Source: Pedobacter endophyticus
GTDB taxonomy: Bacteria > Bacteroidota > Bacteroidia > Sphingobacteriales > Sphingobacteriaceae
Direction: 5' to 3'
Length of the DNA: 64,000 nucleotides
Assembly: GCF_015679185.1 (NCBI RefSeq)
Contig: NZ_CP064939.1
Coordinates: forward strand, 1,736,001-1,800,000
Shown here: positions 9,389-17,668 of the stretch, in pieces
How positions within the stretch are numbered: the stretch's first letter is position 1
Layout: each line of letters starts with the position of its first letter
Program-made: the position numbers and the translations under genes
The notes under the pieces: generated by a model
The model's input: the letters and a program-made list of their open reading frames with translations, nothing else
Database searches by the model: none
Told to the model about the DNA's origin: nothing

Positions 9389-9410
9389 AAACAGAATTAT
9401 CAATATAATA

Positions 9411-9441
9411 TTTGCGGACTAACTAATAATTGTTATTTTTG
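9411..9441 (+). promoter_or_regulatory. Consensus Bacteroidota promoter for tRNA-Cys
   Basis: TTTG (9411-9414) is separated by exactly 19 bp from TATTTTTG (9434-9441), fitting the -33 TTTG / -7 TAnnTTTG consensus. Transcription would begin about 9446, 12 bp ahead of the mature tRNA. Confidence 0.85.
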
Positions 9442-9457
9442 CAGCCTTGAATTTAAG

Positions 9458-9531
9458 GGTCGAGTGGCCGAGTGGCTAGGCAGAGGTCTGCAAAACCTTC
9501 TACAGCGGTTCGAATCCGCTCTCGACCTCCA
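9458..9531 (+). tRNA. tRNA-Cys (anticodon GCA)
   Basis: A full cloverleaf can be drawn: acceptor stem GGTCGAG (9458-9464) with CTCGACC (9521-9527), D-arm, anticodon arm with GCA at 9490-9492, T-arm containing GGTTCGAATCC, discriminator U and encoded CCA (9529-9531). U73 and GCA are the cysteine identity elements. It is followed after 34 bp by a small protein gene with a shared terminator. Confidence 0.97.
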
Positions 9532-9565
9532 TTTGTACAAATAAAATAATTAAAAGGTTATTACC

Positions 9566-9736
9566 ATGGCAGTTACCAGATTAAAAAGAAAAGACAGAAG
9601 AAATAAAAATACAGCTCACCAAGAGGTGGCATTTTTAAAAAGAGCAACTAACATTGAGTTAGGAAGCCGCTCTGCTCAACCTAAAAACGATCAATTAGCT
9701 AAAAACAACGCTGTTTTAGCTAGTTTAGCAAAATAG
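9566..9736 (+). CDS. Small highly basic conserved-looking protein
   Basis: 56 residues (MAVTRLKRKDRRNKN...), with nine Lys/Arg in the first 14 positions and a second half rich in Asn, Ala and Leu. An AAAAGG sequence lies 9 bp before the ATG. It lies between tRNA-Cys and a strong terminator, so the tRNA promoter may drive both. The N-terminus suggests nucleic-acid or ribosome binding, but no known family is recognised and the function is unknown. The ORF is short; the positioned start, the positively charged composition and the terminator after the stop support it as real. Confidence 0.75.
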   Translation: MAVTRLKRKDRRNKNTAHQEVAFLKRATNIELGSRSAQPKNDQLAKNNAVLASLAK

Positions 9737-9764
9737 TTTTTAGCTCGTTCTTCTTTAAGATTTA

Positions 9765-9796
9765 AAGCATCCTTCTGATCAAAGGATGCTTTTTTG
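9765..9796 (+). terminator. Intrinsic terminator of the tRNA-Cys/small protein unit
   Basis: Perfect 10-bp stem AAGCATCCTT / AAGGATGCTT (9765-9774, 9782-9791) with a 7-nt loop and a T run to 9795. Confidence 0.93.
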
Positions 9797-9909
9797 TTTT
9801 ATAGTTTTTTTAGCTCGAAACTCCGGACTGTTGGAATTGCCCTTCGACTACGCTCAGGGTGACAAGCGATACGATATTTAAGATCAATAAAAAACTGGTT
9901 TTTAGTTTG

Positions 9910-9986
9910 CCACTTGGGACTTTGGACTACCGACTCCGGACTTAAGACTCACGACTCACGACTTCGAACTCCCAACTCAAACCGAC
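9910..9986 (+). repeat. Degenerate heptanucleotide tandem repeat
   Basis: About 11 units in constant 7-bp phase with the core GACT, for example GGACTTT, CGACTCC, AGACTCA. It lies between the terminator at 9796 and the hscA promoter. A fragment of the CTTCGACTACGCTCAGG dispersed family precedes it at 9842. Confidence 0.85.
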
Positions 9987-10026
9987 TTCTTTACAACATT
10001 AAAACAATTTTAAAACAACAATTGCG

Positions 10027-10034
10027 TAAATTTG
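10027..10034 (+). promoter_or_regulatory. -7 element abutting the hscA-like start
   Basis: TAAATTTG matches TAnnTTTG and ends 4 bp before the ATG at 10039. With the usual start site about 5 nt downstream of this element, transcription would begin at or next to the A of the ATG. No good -33 TTTG is seen at the expected distance. A leaderless transcript is an inference. Confidence 0.55.
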
Positions 10035-10038
10035 CGGC

Positions 10039-11895
10039 ATGGCAAAAATATCCATCAACCTGGCCACGGGCTCACTGCAAAAAGAAGAAATAATAGTCGG
10101 TATCGACTTAGGCACAACCAATAGTTTGGTAGCGTTTATTAACCCTGATAAAAACCCTCAGGTGATTAACGACGCTGGTAAAGGTGTGCTGGTTCCTTCC
10201 ATCGTGTATTTCAACGGCCAAAGCGAAGCCATTATTGGTAACGAGGCGAAAGAATTTTTGACCACAGATCCGGCAAATACCATCTTTTCGGTGAAACGAT
10301 TGCTCGGTCGTTCTTACAAGGATGTTGCCGAACATAAAGATATCTTTTCTTATAAAGTTATTGATGATGATACCGATGCCCTTGTTAAAATTCAGGCAGG
10401 GAATCGCTTTTATACGCCGATTGAGTTATCGGCAGAAATATTAAAGGAGTTGAAAGCAAGGGCCGAACATGCGCTTAAAACTCCGGTAAACAGGGCTGTA
10501 ATTACTGTTCCGGCTTATTTTAACGATAGCCAGCGCCAGGCAACACGCGATGCGGGCAAACTTGCAGGCTTAGATGTAATGCGAATTGTAAACGAGCCGA
10601 CTGCAGCAAGTCTGGCTTATGGAATCGGCCTCGACCCCACGCAGCAAAAAACAATTGCGGTTTACGATTTGGGCGGCGGTACTTTCGACGTTTCCATCTT
10701 GCAAATCCAAAATGGAATTTTTGAAGTGCTGGCAACAAACGGCAATACTTATTTGGGTGGCGACGATTTCGACCGTGCCATTTTGAGCTATTGGATGGAG
10801 AAGAACAATTTAGATAAGGCTGAGGTTGCCCAAAACACGGTGTTGATGCAAACATTACGTTTGCAGGCCGAAGCAGCAAAGAAAGCTTTATCTTCTCAAA
10901 ATTTATACAACGAGCAGGTTGGCGAAATCTGGTGTACGTTGGATAAACAGACTTTTGAGCAGTTGATTAGCGAGAAAGTTCAGGAAACCATTACTGCCTG
11001 CAAAAATGCGTTGAAAGATGCCGAGTTAACGGTTGCCGATATTGATGAAGTGATACTGGTTGGCGGCTCTACACGTACGCCTTTTGTAAAGCAATCCGTA
11101 GAGAATTTCTTCGGCAAAAAGCCGCAGGATAACATCAATCCCGACGAAGTTGTGGCGCTTGGTGCCGCCATTCAGGCTGATGTTTTGGCCGGAAACCGCT
11201 CAGATATTTTGCTGCTTGATGTTACCCCACTCTCTTTGGGTATTGAAACCATGGGCGGTTTAATGGATGTAATTATTGCCCGCAACAGCAAGGTGCCTAC
11301 AAAAGCTGGCCGTCAGTACACCACCTCGATAGATGGGCAGGTGAACATGAAGATTTCTGTTTATCAGGGCGAGCGTGACCTGGTAAAAGAGAATCGCAAA
11401 CTGGCCGAGTTCGATTTAAAAGGAATTCCGGCAATGCCTGCGGGCTTGCCAAAGGTTGATATTAATTTTCTACTTAATGCCGATGGAATTTTGACCGTTC
11501 AGGCCATTGAACTACGCTCGGGTGTTAAACAGGAGATAGAAATTACGCCAAGTTACGGCCTGAGTGATGATACCGTGGAAAAAATGCTGATTGATAGCAT
11601 CACCAACGCAAAAAGCGATGTGGAGCAACGCATGTTGATTGAGGCCCGCAGTGAAGGCGAACAATTGCGCTACACCGCAGAACGTTTTATTGAGAAGCAT
11701 GCGCAACACCTTACCGAACAAGAAATTACCGAAACCAAAGCGCACATCGAAGCGCTAAAAACTGCTTTGACATCGCAGGAAAAAGATACCATTTTAAAGA
11801 AAGCAGACGAATTGAACGAATTTACCCGCCCCTTTGCCGAACGCGTAATGGATGCGGCAATTTCTACAGCAATGAAAGGCAAGAAAATAGATTAA
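10039..11895 (+). CDS. hscA: HscA-like Hsp70 family chaperone
   Basis: 618 residues with a complete Hsp70 ATPase domain: phosphate-1 motif [13 protein letters not shown] (about 20-33), [25 protein letters not shown] (about 155-180), [16 protein letters not shown] (about 210), and [10 protein letters not shown] (about 337). A substrate-binding domain and helical lid follow. The N-terminal extension [15 protein letters not shown] before the first strand resembles HscA, the partner of IscU in Fe-S cluster assembly, rather than DnaK. No hscB, iscU or ferredoxin gene is nearby, so the substrate assignment rests on sequence type alone. No co-chaperone gene is visible in the operon. Confidence 0.8.
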   Translation: MAKISINLATGSLQKEEIIVGIDLGTTNSLVAFINPDKNPQVINDAGKGVLVPSIVYFNGQSEAIIGNEAKEFLTTDPANTIFSVKRLLGRSYKDVAEHKDIFSYKVIDDDTDALVKIQAGNRFYTPIELSAEILKELKARAEHALKTPVNRAVITVPAYFNDSQRQATRDAGKLAGLDVMRIVNEPTAASLAYGIGLDPTQQKTIAVYDLGGGTFDVSILQIQNGIFEVLATNGNTYLGGDDFDRAILSYWMEKNNLDKAEVAQNTVLMQTLRLQAEAAKKALSSQNLYNEQVGEIWCTLDKQTFEQLISEKVQETITACKNALKDAELTVADIDEVILVGGSTRTPFVKQSVENFFGKKPQDNINPDEVVALGAAIQADVLAGNRSDILLLDVTPLSLGIETMGGLMDVIIARNSKVPTKAGRQYTTSIDGQVNMKISVYQGERDLVKENRKLAEFDLKGIPAMPAGLPKVDINFLLNADGILTVQAIELRSGVKQEIEITPSYGLSDDTVEKMLIDSITNAKSDVEQRMLIEARSEGEQLRYTAERFIEKHAQHLTEQEITETKAHIEALKTALTSQEKDTILKKADELNEFTRPFAERVMDAAISTAMKGKKID

Positions 11896-12264
11896 CCGCA
11901 ATGATTATTCGCGATGAAATCGCAACAATAATCGTGGCAGCGCAAATTTTATATACAACCTTTAAGAGTAAACACATCGCTTTATTCCGTGCATATTTGC
12001 GTAGAATTTCGTATATTTGTAACTCCTATTGTTAGAAAACACTCCTATCGTTTACAATTATCACATTGTACCACAAATTTCAATTTATAGCTTTTTAGGT
12101 GGCTTTATGCTGTCGCGATTCTACTGATTTGAATGGACATTTAATGTTGCGAATACTTGCTTGCTGCGAAAACAATTTTGGCCCCGAGCGTGTTGCAGCG
12201 CCTAAATGTGCAGGGTGCTCGTGATAATATCAAATCAAAAATTCACTTTAAAAAACAAACGATC
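11896..12264. other. Gene-free interval with hairpin and possible promoter
   Basis: No credible gene. An imperfect hairpin at about 11901-11932 (GATTATT...AATAATC) may end the hscA transcript but lacks a T run. A TATATTTG (12012-12019) fits the -7 consensus but is 246 bp ahead of the next start. Confidence 0.5.
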
Positions 12265-12660
12265 ATGAGGAGCGCACAAATTTTAGCAACACTAGTTTTA
12301 TTTCTATTTATTACATCTTGTTCGTCGACAGCACAATTCCCAATTTCGCGTATTGTGCCTGCGGCCGAAATTAAGGCTAAAAAAACCACTAACAGTAACA
12401 ACAATCACGTTCTTGAGCTAAAAATCAGGAATCTAGCGAGTGCCGACCGACTTAACCCGGCGGGTAACAATTACAGTGTTTGGGTGGTTACCAAAGATAA
12501 CGGCGTTAGAAACGTTGGTCAACTCAATGTCGACAATGCAGAGCAATCTTCCTTCGAGGCAACAACTCCATTCGATTTTGACGAGATCTTTATCACCGTT
12601 GAAGAGCAGGGTAATTTGGCCTCGCCAAAGGGAAGGGAAATTTCCAGAACGAAAATTTAA
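12265..12660 (+). CDS. Small lipoprotein with anti-sigma-K (RskA)-like domain
   Basis: 131 residues from the ATG at 12265, chosen because it gives a lipoprotein signal with lipobox ITSC (Cys about residue 19). The rest is a beta-rich domain with the pattern NYSVWVVTKDNGVRNVGQL followed by FEATTPFDFDEIFITVEEQG, which resembles the C-terminal part of RskA-type proteins common in this phylum. No sigma factor gene is adjacent, so a regulatory role is unproven. An intrinsic terminator follows at once. The longer upstream extension in this frame (from 12157) lacks a signal and is unlikely. Confidence 0.7.
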   Translation: MRSAQILATLVLFLFITSCSSTAQFPISRIVPAAEIKAKKTTNSNNNHVLELKIRNLASADRLNPAGNNYSVWVVTKDNGVRNVGQLNVDNAEQSSFEATTPFDFDEIFITVEEQGNLASPKGREISRTKI

Positions 12661-12666
12661 AACACG

Positions 12667-12701
12667 AACCGTTGATTGAAAAATTAACGGTTTTCTTTTT
12701 T
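12667..12701 (+). terminator. Intrinsic terminator
   Basis: AACCGTT (12667-12673) pairs with AACGGTT (12686-12692), followed by a pyrimidine/T tract to 12701. Confidence 0.85.
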
Positions 12702-12765
12702 CTTAACATACATCAAACACGCTTTGAGCTTAAGCTGTTAACTTTGTTAAATAAATTTAGCAAGT

Positions 12766-13797
12766 ATGGAATTAGGTATCGGCATGTTCGGCGATTTGCA
12801 GATTGATGCAAAAGGCGAAATTCAACCCGCAAAGCAAAGGCTACAAGAAATTATTGAAGAAATTAAATTGATGGATGAAGTCGGTTTAGATTTCTACGGA
12901 ATTGGCGAGCATCACCGTCCTGATTATGCCGTTTCGAGTCCCGAAATTATTTTAGCGGCCGCAGCAACTGTTACCAAAAACATTAAATTGAGCAGTGCAG
13001 TTTCTGTATTAAGCTCTTCAGATCCTGTAAAACTTTATCAAAACTTCGCAACAATAGATTTAATCTCGAATGGAAGGGCCGAGTTAATGGCGGGCAGAGG
13101 AAGCTTTATCGAATCGTTCCCCCTATTTGGCTACAAACTCAGCGATTATGATGAGCTTTATGAAGAAAAATTAGAATTACTTTTAAAAATCAACAAGGAA
13201 CCTAAAATAACATGGAAAGGTAAATTCCGCCCGGAGTTGGCTAACCAGGAGATTTTGCCACGTGCGGTCGACAATAATCTAAAGATCTGGGTGGCCGTTG
13301 GCGGTACACCAGAATCTGTAGAAAGAGCCGGAAGATTAGGTTTGCCGGTGATGTTTGCCATTATTGGCGGTCAACCAGTTCAATTTAAGCCGCTGTTCGA
13401 CTATTATAAAAAAGTTTACGAGGCTTACGGCCACGACATGAATAAATTCGAGGTTGGCGTACACATGCATTCGTTATTTGGCGAAAACAGTGAGGAGGTT
13501 TCTGACTATTATTTTCCGCTATACTCCGCTCAAATGAATAGAATTGGTGCAACCCGTGGTTGGCCCCCATTCCAACGGAACCAATTTGAGGCCGGAAGAG
13601 GTAGCAACGGCGCTTTAATTATTGGTGACGCAAATGAAGCTGTGAATAAGATTTTAGCATTGGAAGAAACTTTCGGTTTAACGCGTTTCTCGGCACACAT
13701 GGATGTTGGCGGACCGTCTCACGCAGCCATGATGAAAACGATAGAAATCTTCGGAACGCAGATTGCACCAAAGGTTAGAAAAGCGCTGGAAAAATGA
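12766..13797 (+). CDS. LLM-class flavin-dependent oxidoreductase (luciferase-like)
   Basis: 343 residues forming a single bacterial-luciferase-like TIM barrel. Family landmarks are GIGEHHRPDYAVSSPEIILAAAA (about 45-67), the strand ending AVSVLSSSDPVKLYQNFATIDLISNGRAELMAGRG (about 78-112), and ARAGRLGLPVMFAIIGG-type segments (about 185-205). Members use FMN or F420 and oxidise or monooxygenate small organic substrates; this group is close to alkanal-monooxygenase-like proteins annotated generally. The substrate is unknown. It is monocistronic between a terminator and an AT-rich gap. Confidence 0.88.
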   Translation: MELGIGMFGDLQIDAKGEIQPAKQRLQEIIEEIKLMDEVGLDFYGIGEHHRPDYAVSSPEIILAAAATVTKNIKLSSAVSVLSSSDPVKLYQNFATIDLISNGRAELMAGRGSFIESFPLFGYKLSDYDELYEEKLELLLKINKEPKITWKGKFRPELANQEILPRAVDNNLKIWVAVGGTPESVERAGRLGLPVMFAIIGGQPVQFKPLFDYYKKVYEAYGHDMNKFEVGVHMHSLFGENSEEVSDYYFPLYSAQMNRIGATRGWPPFQRNQFEAGRGSNGALIIGDANEAVNKILALEETFGLTRFSAHMDVGGPSHAAMMKTIEIFGTQIAPKVRKALEK

Positions 13798-13997
13798 AAT
13801 ACTTAAAGGGTTGACCATATAGAAATCCTATAGCTTTTGTCGTCTCGCAAAACGCCATAATGAAACGCAGCAAAAGCTTAAAAACCGACCATATAGGTAT
13901 ATAGTTCACATAATTTCTTTTGTTGCATACTGCAACGCGTTTTGTTCTATGTGCCTATGTGTTTGATATGAAGGCTGATTAAAGGTTAAACTAAATG

Positions 13998-14435
13998 TTA
14001 GTGATTTCTCTTACTAAGATTTATAAACGTGTAAACGTAACAACCAACACAAACCCCGAATAAGCTTTCGAGTAGTGCAAAAACGATCAGTACTGAAGTG
14101 AGGATAAATGCTGCAGTGAAAAAGCTGAATGTAGATGTTGCGATAATTAGAATACAAAAAGCAAATCCCATTATTGCAGCAAATTTTTTAGGCGCCATAT
14201 CGGTCATCTTCGGCTTCAAATTCAGGGCTTTTGTAACTTTAAGTGCAATAAACTTCAAGAAACTATATTTTCCTGAGTTGAATGCTCGCATAGCAAAATC
14301 GAAAATCAAAAATAACATTGCCCAATAGTTGGAGAATAAAATACAAGCGATAGCTATCAAAGCAACCATGAGGGCGATGATTCGCACGGCGTTTTCATTA
14401 ATCCTTTCAGCTGAAACTGGGCAAGATAATTCCAT
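13998..14435 (-). CDS. DUF4395 family membrane protein
   Basis: 145 residues with four predicted membrane helices. The N-terminal CPVSAERINENAVRIIA and the C-terminal GVCVGCYVYTF motif with two Cys are the hallmarks of DUF4395. Members are often found near sulfur or thioredoxin-like proteins, but none is adjacent here. The function is unknown. It converges with the LLM gene and is divergent from the small membrane protein at 14569. Confidence 0.85.
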   Translation of the reverse strand: MELSCPVSAERINENAVRIIALMVALIAIACILFSNYWAMLFLIFDFAMRAFNSGKYSFLKFIALKVTKALNLKPKMTDMAPKKFAAIMGFAFCILIIATSTFSFFTAAFILTSVLIVFALLESLFGVCVGCYVYTFINLSKRNH

Positions 14436-14568
14436 TATACGTGTTTTTTATGGCAAAAATAGTAATTCTGGATTGAGGTTAGTACTTTCGAGGAACTTAA
14501 ACCAATGGTAAAAGTTCAAAAGTAATTGCTACGACGCTGAAACTGCTCTCAAATTTTATTTTTAAGAT

Positions 14569-14931
14569 ATGATTAGAAAAATTTTATCAATAATCGCCGG
14601 GTATTCGGTTTTCGTCATCTCGTCACTGCTACTTTTCGAATTATCGGGGCAGAAGCCACATGAAGACGCGATTAACCTTTTTATTATCTTCGCCGCGATA
14701 TATGGTGCTTTTTTCTCTATTGTTGCGGGCTATATTACCCGATTAATAGCAAAATCCGAAACCCTGAACATCAATTACATACTTGCCGTAATTATTGCCG
14801 GCTTTGCTTTGTTCTCGCTTGTCGGCTCTGATGGAAGGCATTGGACACAAATTCTCGCTATTGTAATTTTTGCACCAATTTCTATTGTTGGCGGAATGTT
14901 AGGCAAAAGTAAAATGCCTCTTCATAAATAG
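14569..14931 (+). CDS. Hypothetical small integral membrane protein
   Basis: 120 residues with four hydrophobic helices (about 5-25, 38-60, 70-88, 97-115) and almost no soluble part. No family is recognised. It is 22 bp upstream of the phospholipase/nuclease-like gene, so the two could be co-transcribed. Confidence 0.7.
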   Translation: MIRKILSIIAGYSVFVISSLLLFELSGQKPHEDAINLFIIFAAIYGAFFSIVAGYITRLIAKSETLNINYILAVIIAGFALFSLVGSDGRHWTQILAIVIFAPISIVGGMLGKSKMPLHK

Positions 14932-14953
14932 CAAAAATTCAGTACCTTCCACT

Positions 14954-15910
14954 ATGAAAAGATTAACGATTTTAATTGCGTTAATCATCCCAACAATCCT
15001 TTGCACATCGTGGGGATTTTTTGCACACCAAAAAATCAACAATCTGGCAGTTTTTACATTGCCGACCGGCATGATCAGTTTCTATAAAAAGAACATCAAG
15101 TACATCACCGAACATGCTGTCGACCCTGATAAACGCCGTTACGCCGATACTTTGGAAGCGCCAAGGCATTACCTTGATGTTGAAAATTATGAAACACATA
15201 TCGATAGTATTCCGGAGAAATACAATGATGCTGTAGCTAAATATGGCTTGAAGCGTTTGAGTGCAAATGGCATTGTACCATGGCAAATTCAACGAACTTA
15301 TTATAGCCTGGTTAAAGCGTTTAAAACGAGAGATTCGATTAAGATTTTAAAATATTCGGCCGATCTGGGGCACTACATCGGCGATGCCCATGTACCGCTG
15401 CACACCACCAATAACCACAACGGGCAACTAACCAATCAGGTTGGCATCCATGCTTTTTGGGAGAGCCGCTTGCCTGAGCTTTTCTCCGTTAAATATAACT
15501 TTGTTGTGGGTAAGGCCAACTATATCGAAAATCCATTAAAAGAGGCCTGGAAAATAGTGAAGCATACGCATAGTTTGGTAGATACCGTTTTAACTTTCGA
15601 GGCACAGCTATCAGCCTCCTTTCCATCTGATAAGAAATTCAGCTTCAGCGAAAGAAATAACGCCGTTTTAAAGCAATATTCGGTGGCTTATGCCAAGGCT
15701 TATCATGATAAGATGAACAGTATGGTAGAAAAACAAATGCGAAGCTCAATCTTGGCAATCGGATCGTTCTGGTATTCTGCATGGGTTGATGCAGGACAGC
15801 CTGATTTGAAAAACCTGATCAAGATTGATTTGGAACCAGACGATAAAATAATGAATGAGGATACCGAGAAAAAATTCGAGACCGGAGCACTAATCGGACG
15901 AGAGATTTAG
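14954..15910 (+). CDS. Zinc-dependent phospholipase C / S1-P1 nuclease-like protein
   Basis: 318 residues. A signal peptide ends just before WGFFAHQKIN, which provides the typical mature Trp and first His ligand. Further zinc-site residues are in HAVDPDKRR, APRHYLDVE, LGHYIGDAHVPLHTTNNHNG (about 137-156) and VGIHAFWESRLPE. This is the all-helical trinuclear-zinc fold shared by phospholipase C and S1/P1 nucleases; which activity applies cannot be told. It is secreted or periplasmic. A long heptad repeat follows directly. Confidence 0.82.
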   Translation: MKRLTILIALIIPTILCTSWGFFAHQKINNLAVFTLPTGMISFYKKNIKYITEHAVDPDKRRYADTLEAPRHYLDVENYETHIDSIPEKYNDAVAKYGLKRLSANGIVPWQIQRTYYSLVKAFKTRDSIKILKYSADLGHYIGDAHVPLHTTNNHNGQLTNQVGIHAFWESRLPELFSVKYNFVVGKANYIENPLKEAWKIVKHTHSLVDTVLTFEAQLSASFPSDKKFSFSERNNAVLKQYSVAYAKAYHDKMNSMVEKQMRSSILAIGSFWYSAWVDAGQPDLKNLIKIDLEPDDKIMNEDTEKKFETGALIGREI

Positions 15911-15923
15911 GCTACTTATTGGT

Positions 15924-16093
15924 GAATTGTTGAATTGGCTAATTGGTTATTGCGAATTGCCTATCGCTAATTGATTATTGCTAATTGGATATTGTTAATT
16001 GATTATTGCTAATTGGCTATCGCGAACTGCTAACCGTAAATTGCAAACTGTAAACTGCTAACCGCAAACTGCTAACTGCTAACTGCTAACTGC
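15924..16093 (+). repeat. Long degenerate heptanucleotide tandem repeat
   Basis: About 24 units in unbroken 7-bp phase. Units drift along the array from GCTAATT and GATTATT at the left to GCAAACT and GCTAACT at the right, ending in three identical GCTAACT units. It fills the space between two convergent genes and touches the dedA stop codon. Confidence 0.92.
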
Positions 16094-16774
16094 CTATTTC
16101 GAATCCTCTCCTTCGATTATTTCTTCAATCTTTTTTGGTTGTAAACGACTCTTAATCGCAGCCCATATCGCTGGTACGAACGTTACCGTAGCGATGGTTA
16201 AGATCACGATTTCGAAGTTATTCTTGATGATCGGAATGTTGCCCAACAACCAGCCTCCAACTAACAAAGAGAAAATCCAGGCAAGCCCGCCTAAAACATT
16301 ATAATATGTAAAACGGCCAAATGGCATTTTAGCAATACCTGCAACAAATGGCGCAATTGTTCTGAAAATTGGCAAAAATCTGCTTAGCATAATGGCTTTG
16401 CCACCATGTTTTTCGAAAAACTCGTGAGATTGATGATAATACTTAAGCTTCAATATCTTGTTATCTTCTTTAAATACGCCCGAGCCCAGCACCGTACCCA
16501 GTTTATAATTGAGCGTGTTGCCTGTAATAGCGGCTACAACTAAAATAAAAAGCATTAACCAGATATTCAAGCCCGTGTTTCCGCCTGCAATTAAAGCGCC
16601 AGCAGCAAACAACAAAGAATCACCTGGTAAAAACGGCGTAACAACGAAGCCCGTCTCAGCAAAAATAATCAAGAATAAAATGAGGTAAGTCCAAGTTTGG
16701 TAATCGCGAATGATTTCGGCTAAATGAACATCTATGTGGGCAATAAAATCCCAGAGTTGCTGTAGTATTTCCAA
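16094..16774 (-). CDS. DedA family membrane protein
   Basis: 226 residues. It shows the DedA/SNARE-associated signature: ETGFVVTPFLPGDSLLFAAGAL (about 41-62), NTLNYKLGTVLG, and the second conserved region FFEKHGGKAIMLSRFLPIFRTIAPFVAGIAKM (about 117-148) with its reentrant-loop Pro/Arg residues, plus membrane helices on both sides. DedA proteins affect membrane lipid homeostasis, and some flip undecaprenyl phosphate. Length is standard. It is likely monocistronic. Confidence 0.93.
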   Translation of the reverse strand: MEILQQLWDFIAHIDVHLAEIIRDYQTWTYLILFLIIFAETGFVVTPFLPGDSLLFAAGALIAGGNTGLNIWLMLFILVVAAITGNTLNYKLGTVLGSGVFKEDNKILKLKYYHQSHEFFEKHGGKAIMLSRFLPIFRTIAPFVAGIAKMPFGRFTYYNVLGGLAWIFSLLVGGWLLGNIPIIKNNFEIVILTIATVTFVPAIWAAIKSRLQPKKIEEIIEGEDSK

Positions 16775-16837
16775 TTTTTCTGATTTTATGCAAAAGTAGG
16801 TATATCTGTTGGATTAATTAGTGATTCTTCGGAACAA

Positions 16838-17542
16838 TTAATTGTTTGCTACGAGGCGCTCTTTCAGCTTGCCCCGGCTCGTTCCCTCGATGATTACGGT
16901 ATACACTTTTCCCTTTGCGAGACCTTTATATGAGATGGAATCGACAACGCCAACAGAATCGACAAGGTTTAAAAAAATCGTTGCCGCGTTAGTGTCAACG
17001 TCACTGATTTTAAGGTATTCTGTAAATTTCCCACGGCCGATAGTTTCCTTATAGTTGCCACCTCTATCGGTTATCATTACGTCAGACCCCAAGGTATAGC
17101 CCATATTAATGAACTTAATTTGAGCCATGTTTGCGTTTGGCCTTACCAAATCCTCATAAACAATCAATTGCGGTTTTGTGGTAGGTAAATTATCTGCCTT
17201 TGTATAAAAAATAGAATAATTTTTGCCCAGACCAAAGTTATAATCTACAGCACTGTTCGAAACCCCTGTTATGCTGTTTCTGGCATCAACGGAGTAATCA
17301 CGATCGGCAACCACCACAAAATAAGCCGAATTTGCGCCCGTTGATAATGCGCTTTGACCGGTTGCACCTGCAAACAAACCGTTGTTGAAGAAGAAATTTC
17401 TTGCGGTATCAGATATCACAGTATTGAAGATCCGTACTTTTGCATCGCCGATGATAGTCCCATCATTCTTGATACATGAACTAACGATCAGAATGAAGAA
17501 AGATAAAATAAATATTTTGGTAAATATCTTTGGGTTCTTCAT
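16838..17542 (-). CDS. DUF4397 domain lipoprotein
   Basis: 234 residues. A lipoprotein signal with lipobox VSSC (Cys about residue 23) is followed by two beta-rich DUF4397-like segments (KVRIFNTVISDTARNFFFNNG and AQIKFINMGYTLGSDVMITDRGG). Such lipoproteins are common surface or periplasmic proteins in Bacteroidota and their role is unknown. It lies downstream of the dnaN terminator hairpin. Confidence 0.82.
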   Translation of the reverse strand: MKNPKIFTKIFILSFFILIVSSCIKNDGTIIGDAKVRIFNTVISDTARNFFFNNGLFAGATGQSALSTGANSAYFVVVADRDYSVDARNSITGVSNSAVDYNFGLGKNYSIFYTKADNLPTTKPQLIVYEDLVRPNANMAQIKFINMGYTLGSDVMITDRGGNYKETIGRGKFTEYLKISDVDTNAATIFLNLVDSVGVVDSISYKGLAKGKVYTVIIEGTSRGKLKERLVANN

Positions 17543-17607
17543 ACAAAAACTAAAATGTTAAAACGTAAAGATAGCATAAAGCGTATTAAAGAAGTGGGTT
17601 TTAGCAA

Positions 17608-17636
17608 AGAAGTCAAGTTGTAAAAACTTGACTTCT
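17608..17636 (-). terminator. Hairpin after dnaN
   Basis: Perfect 12-bp stem AGAAGTCAAGTT / AACTTGACTTCT with a 5-nt loop, 33 bp after the dnaN stop. The T run on the minus strand is weak (CTTCTTTGC). Confidence 0.7.
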
Positions 17637-17668
17637 CCAATTTCATCATTTTTGATCTTAAAAACAGC

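Noticed and set aside
10520-10879. 119-codon ORF antisense to hscA
   Set aside because: Lies wholly within the conserved ATPase domain of the sense gene.
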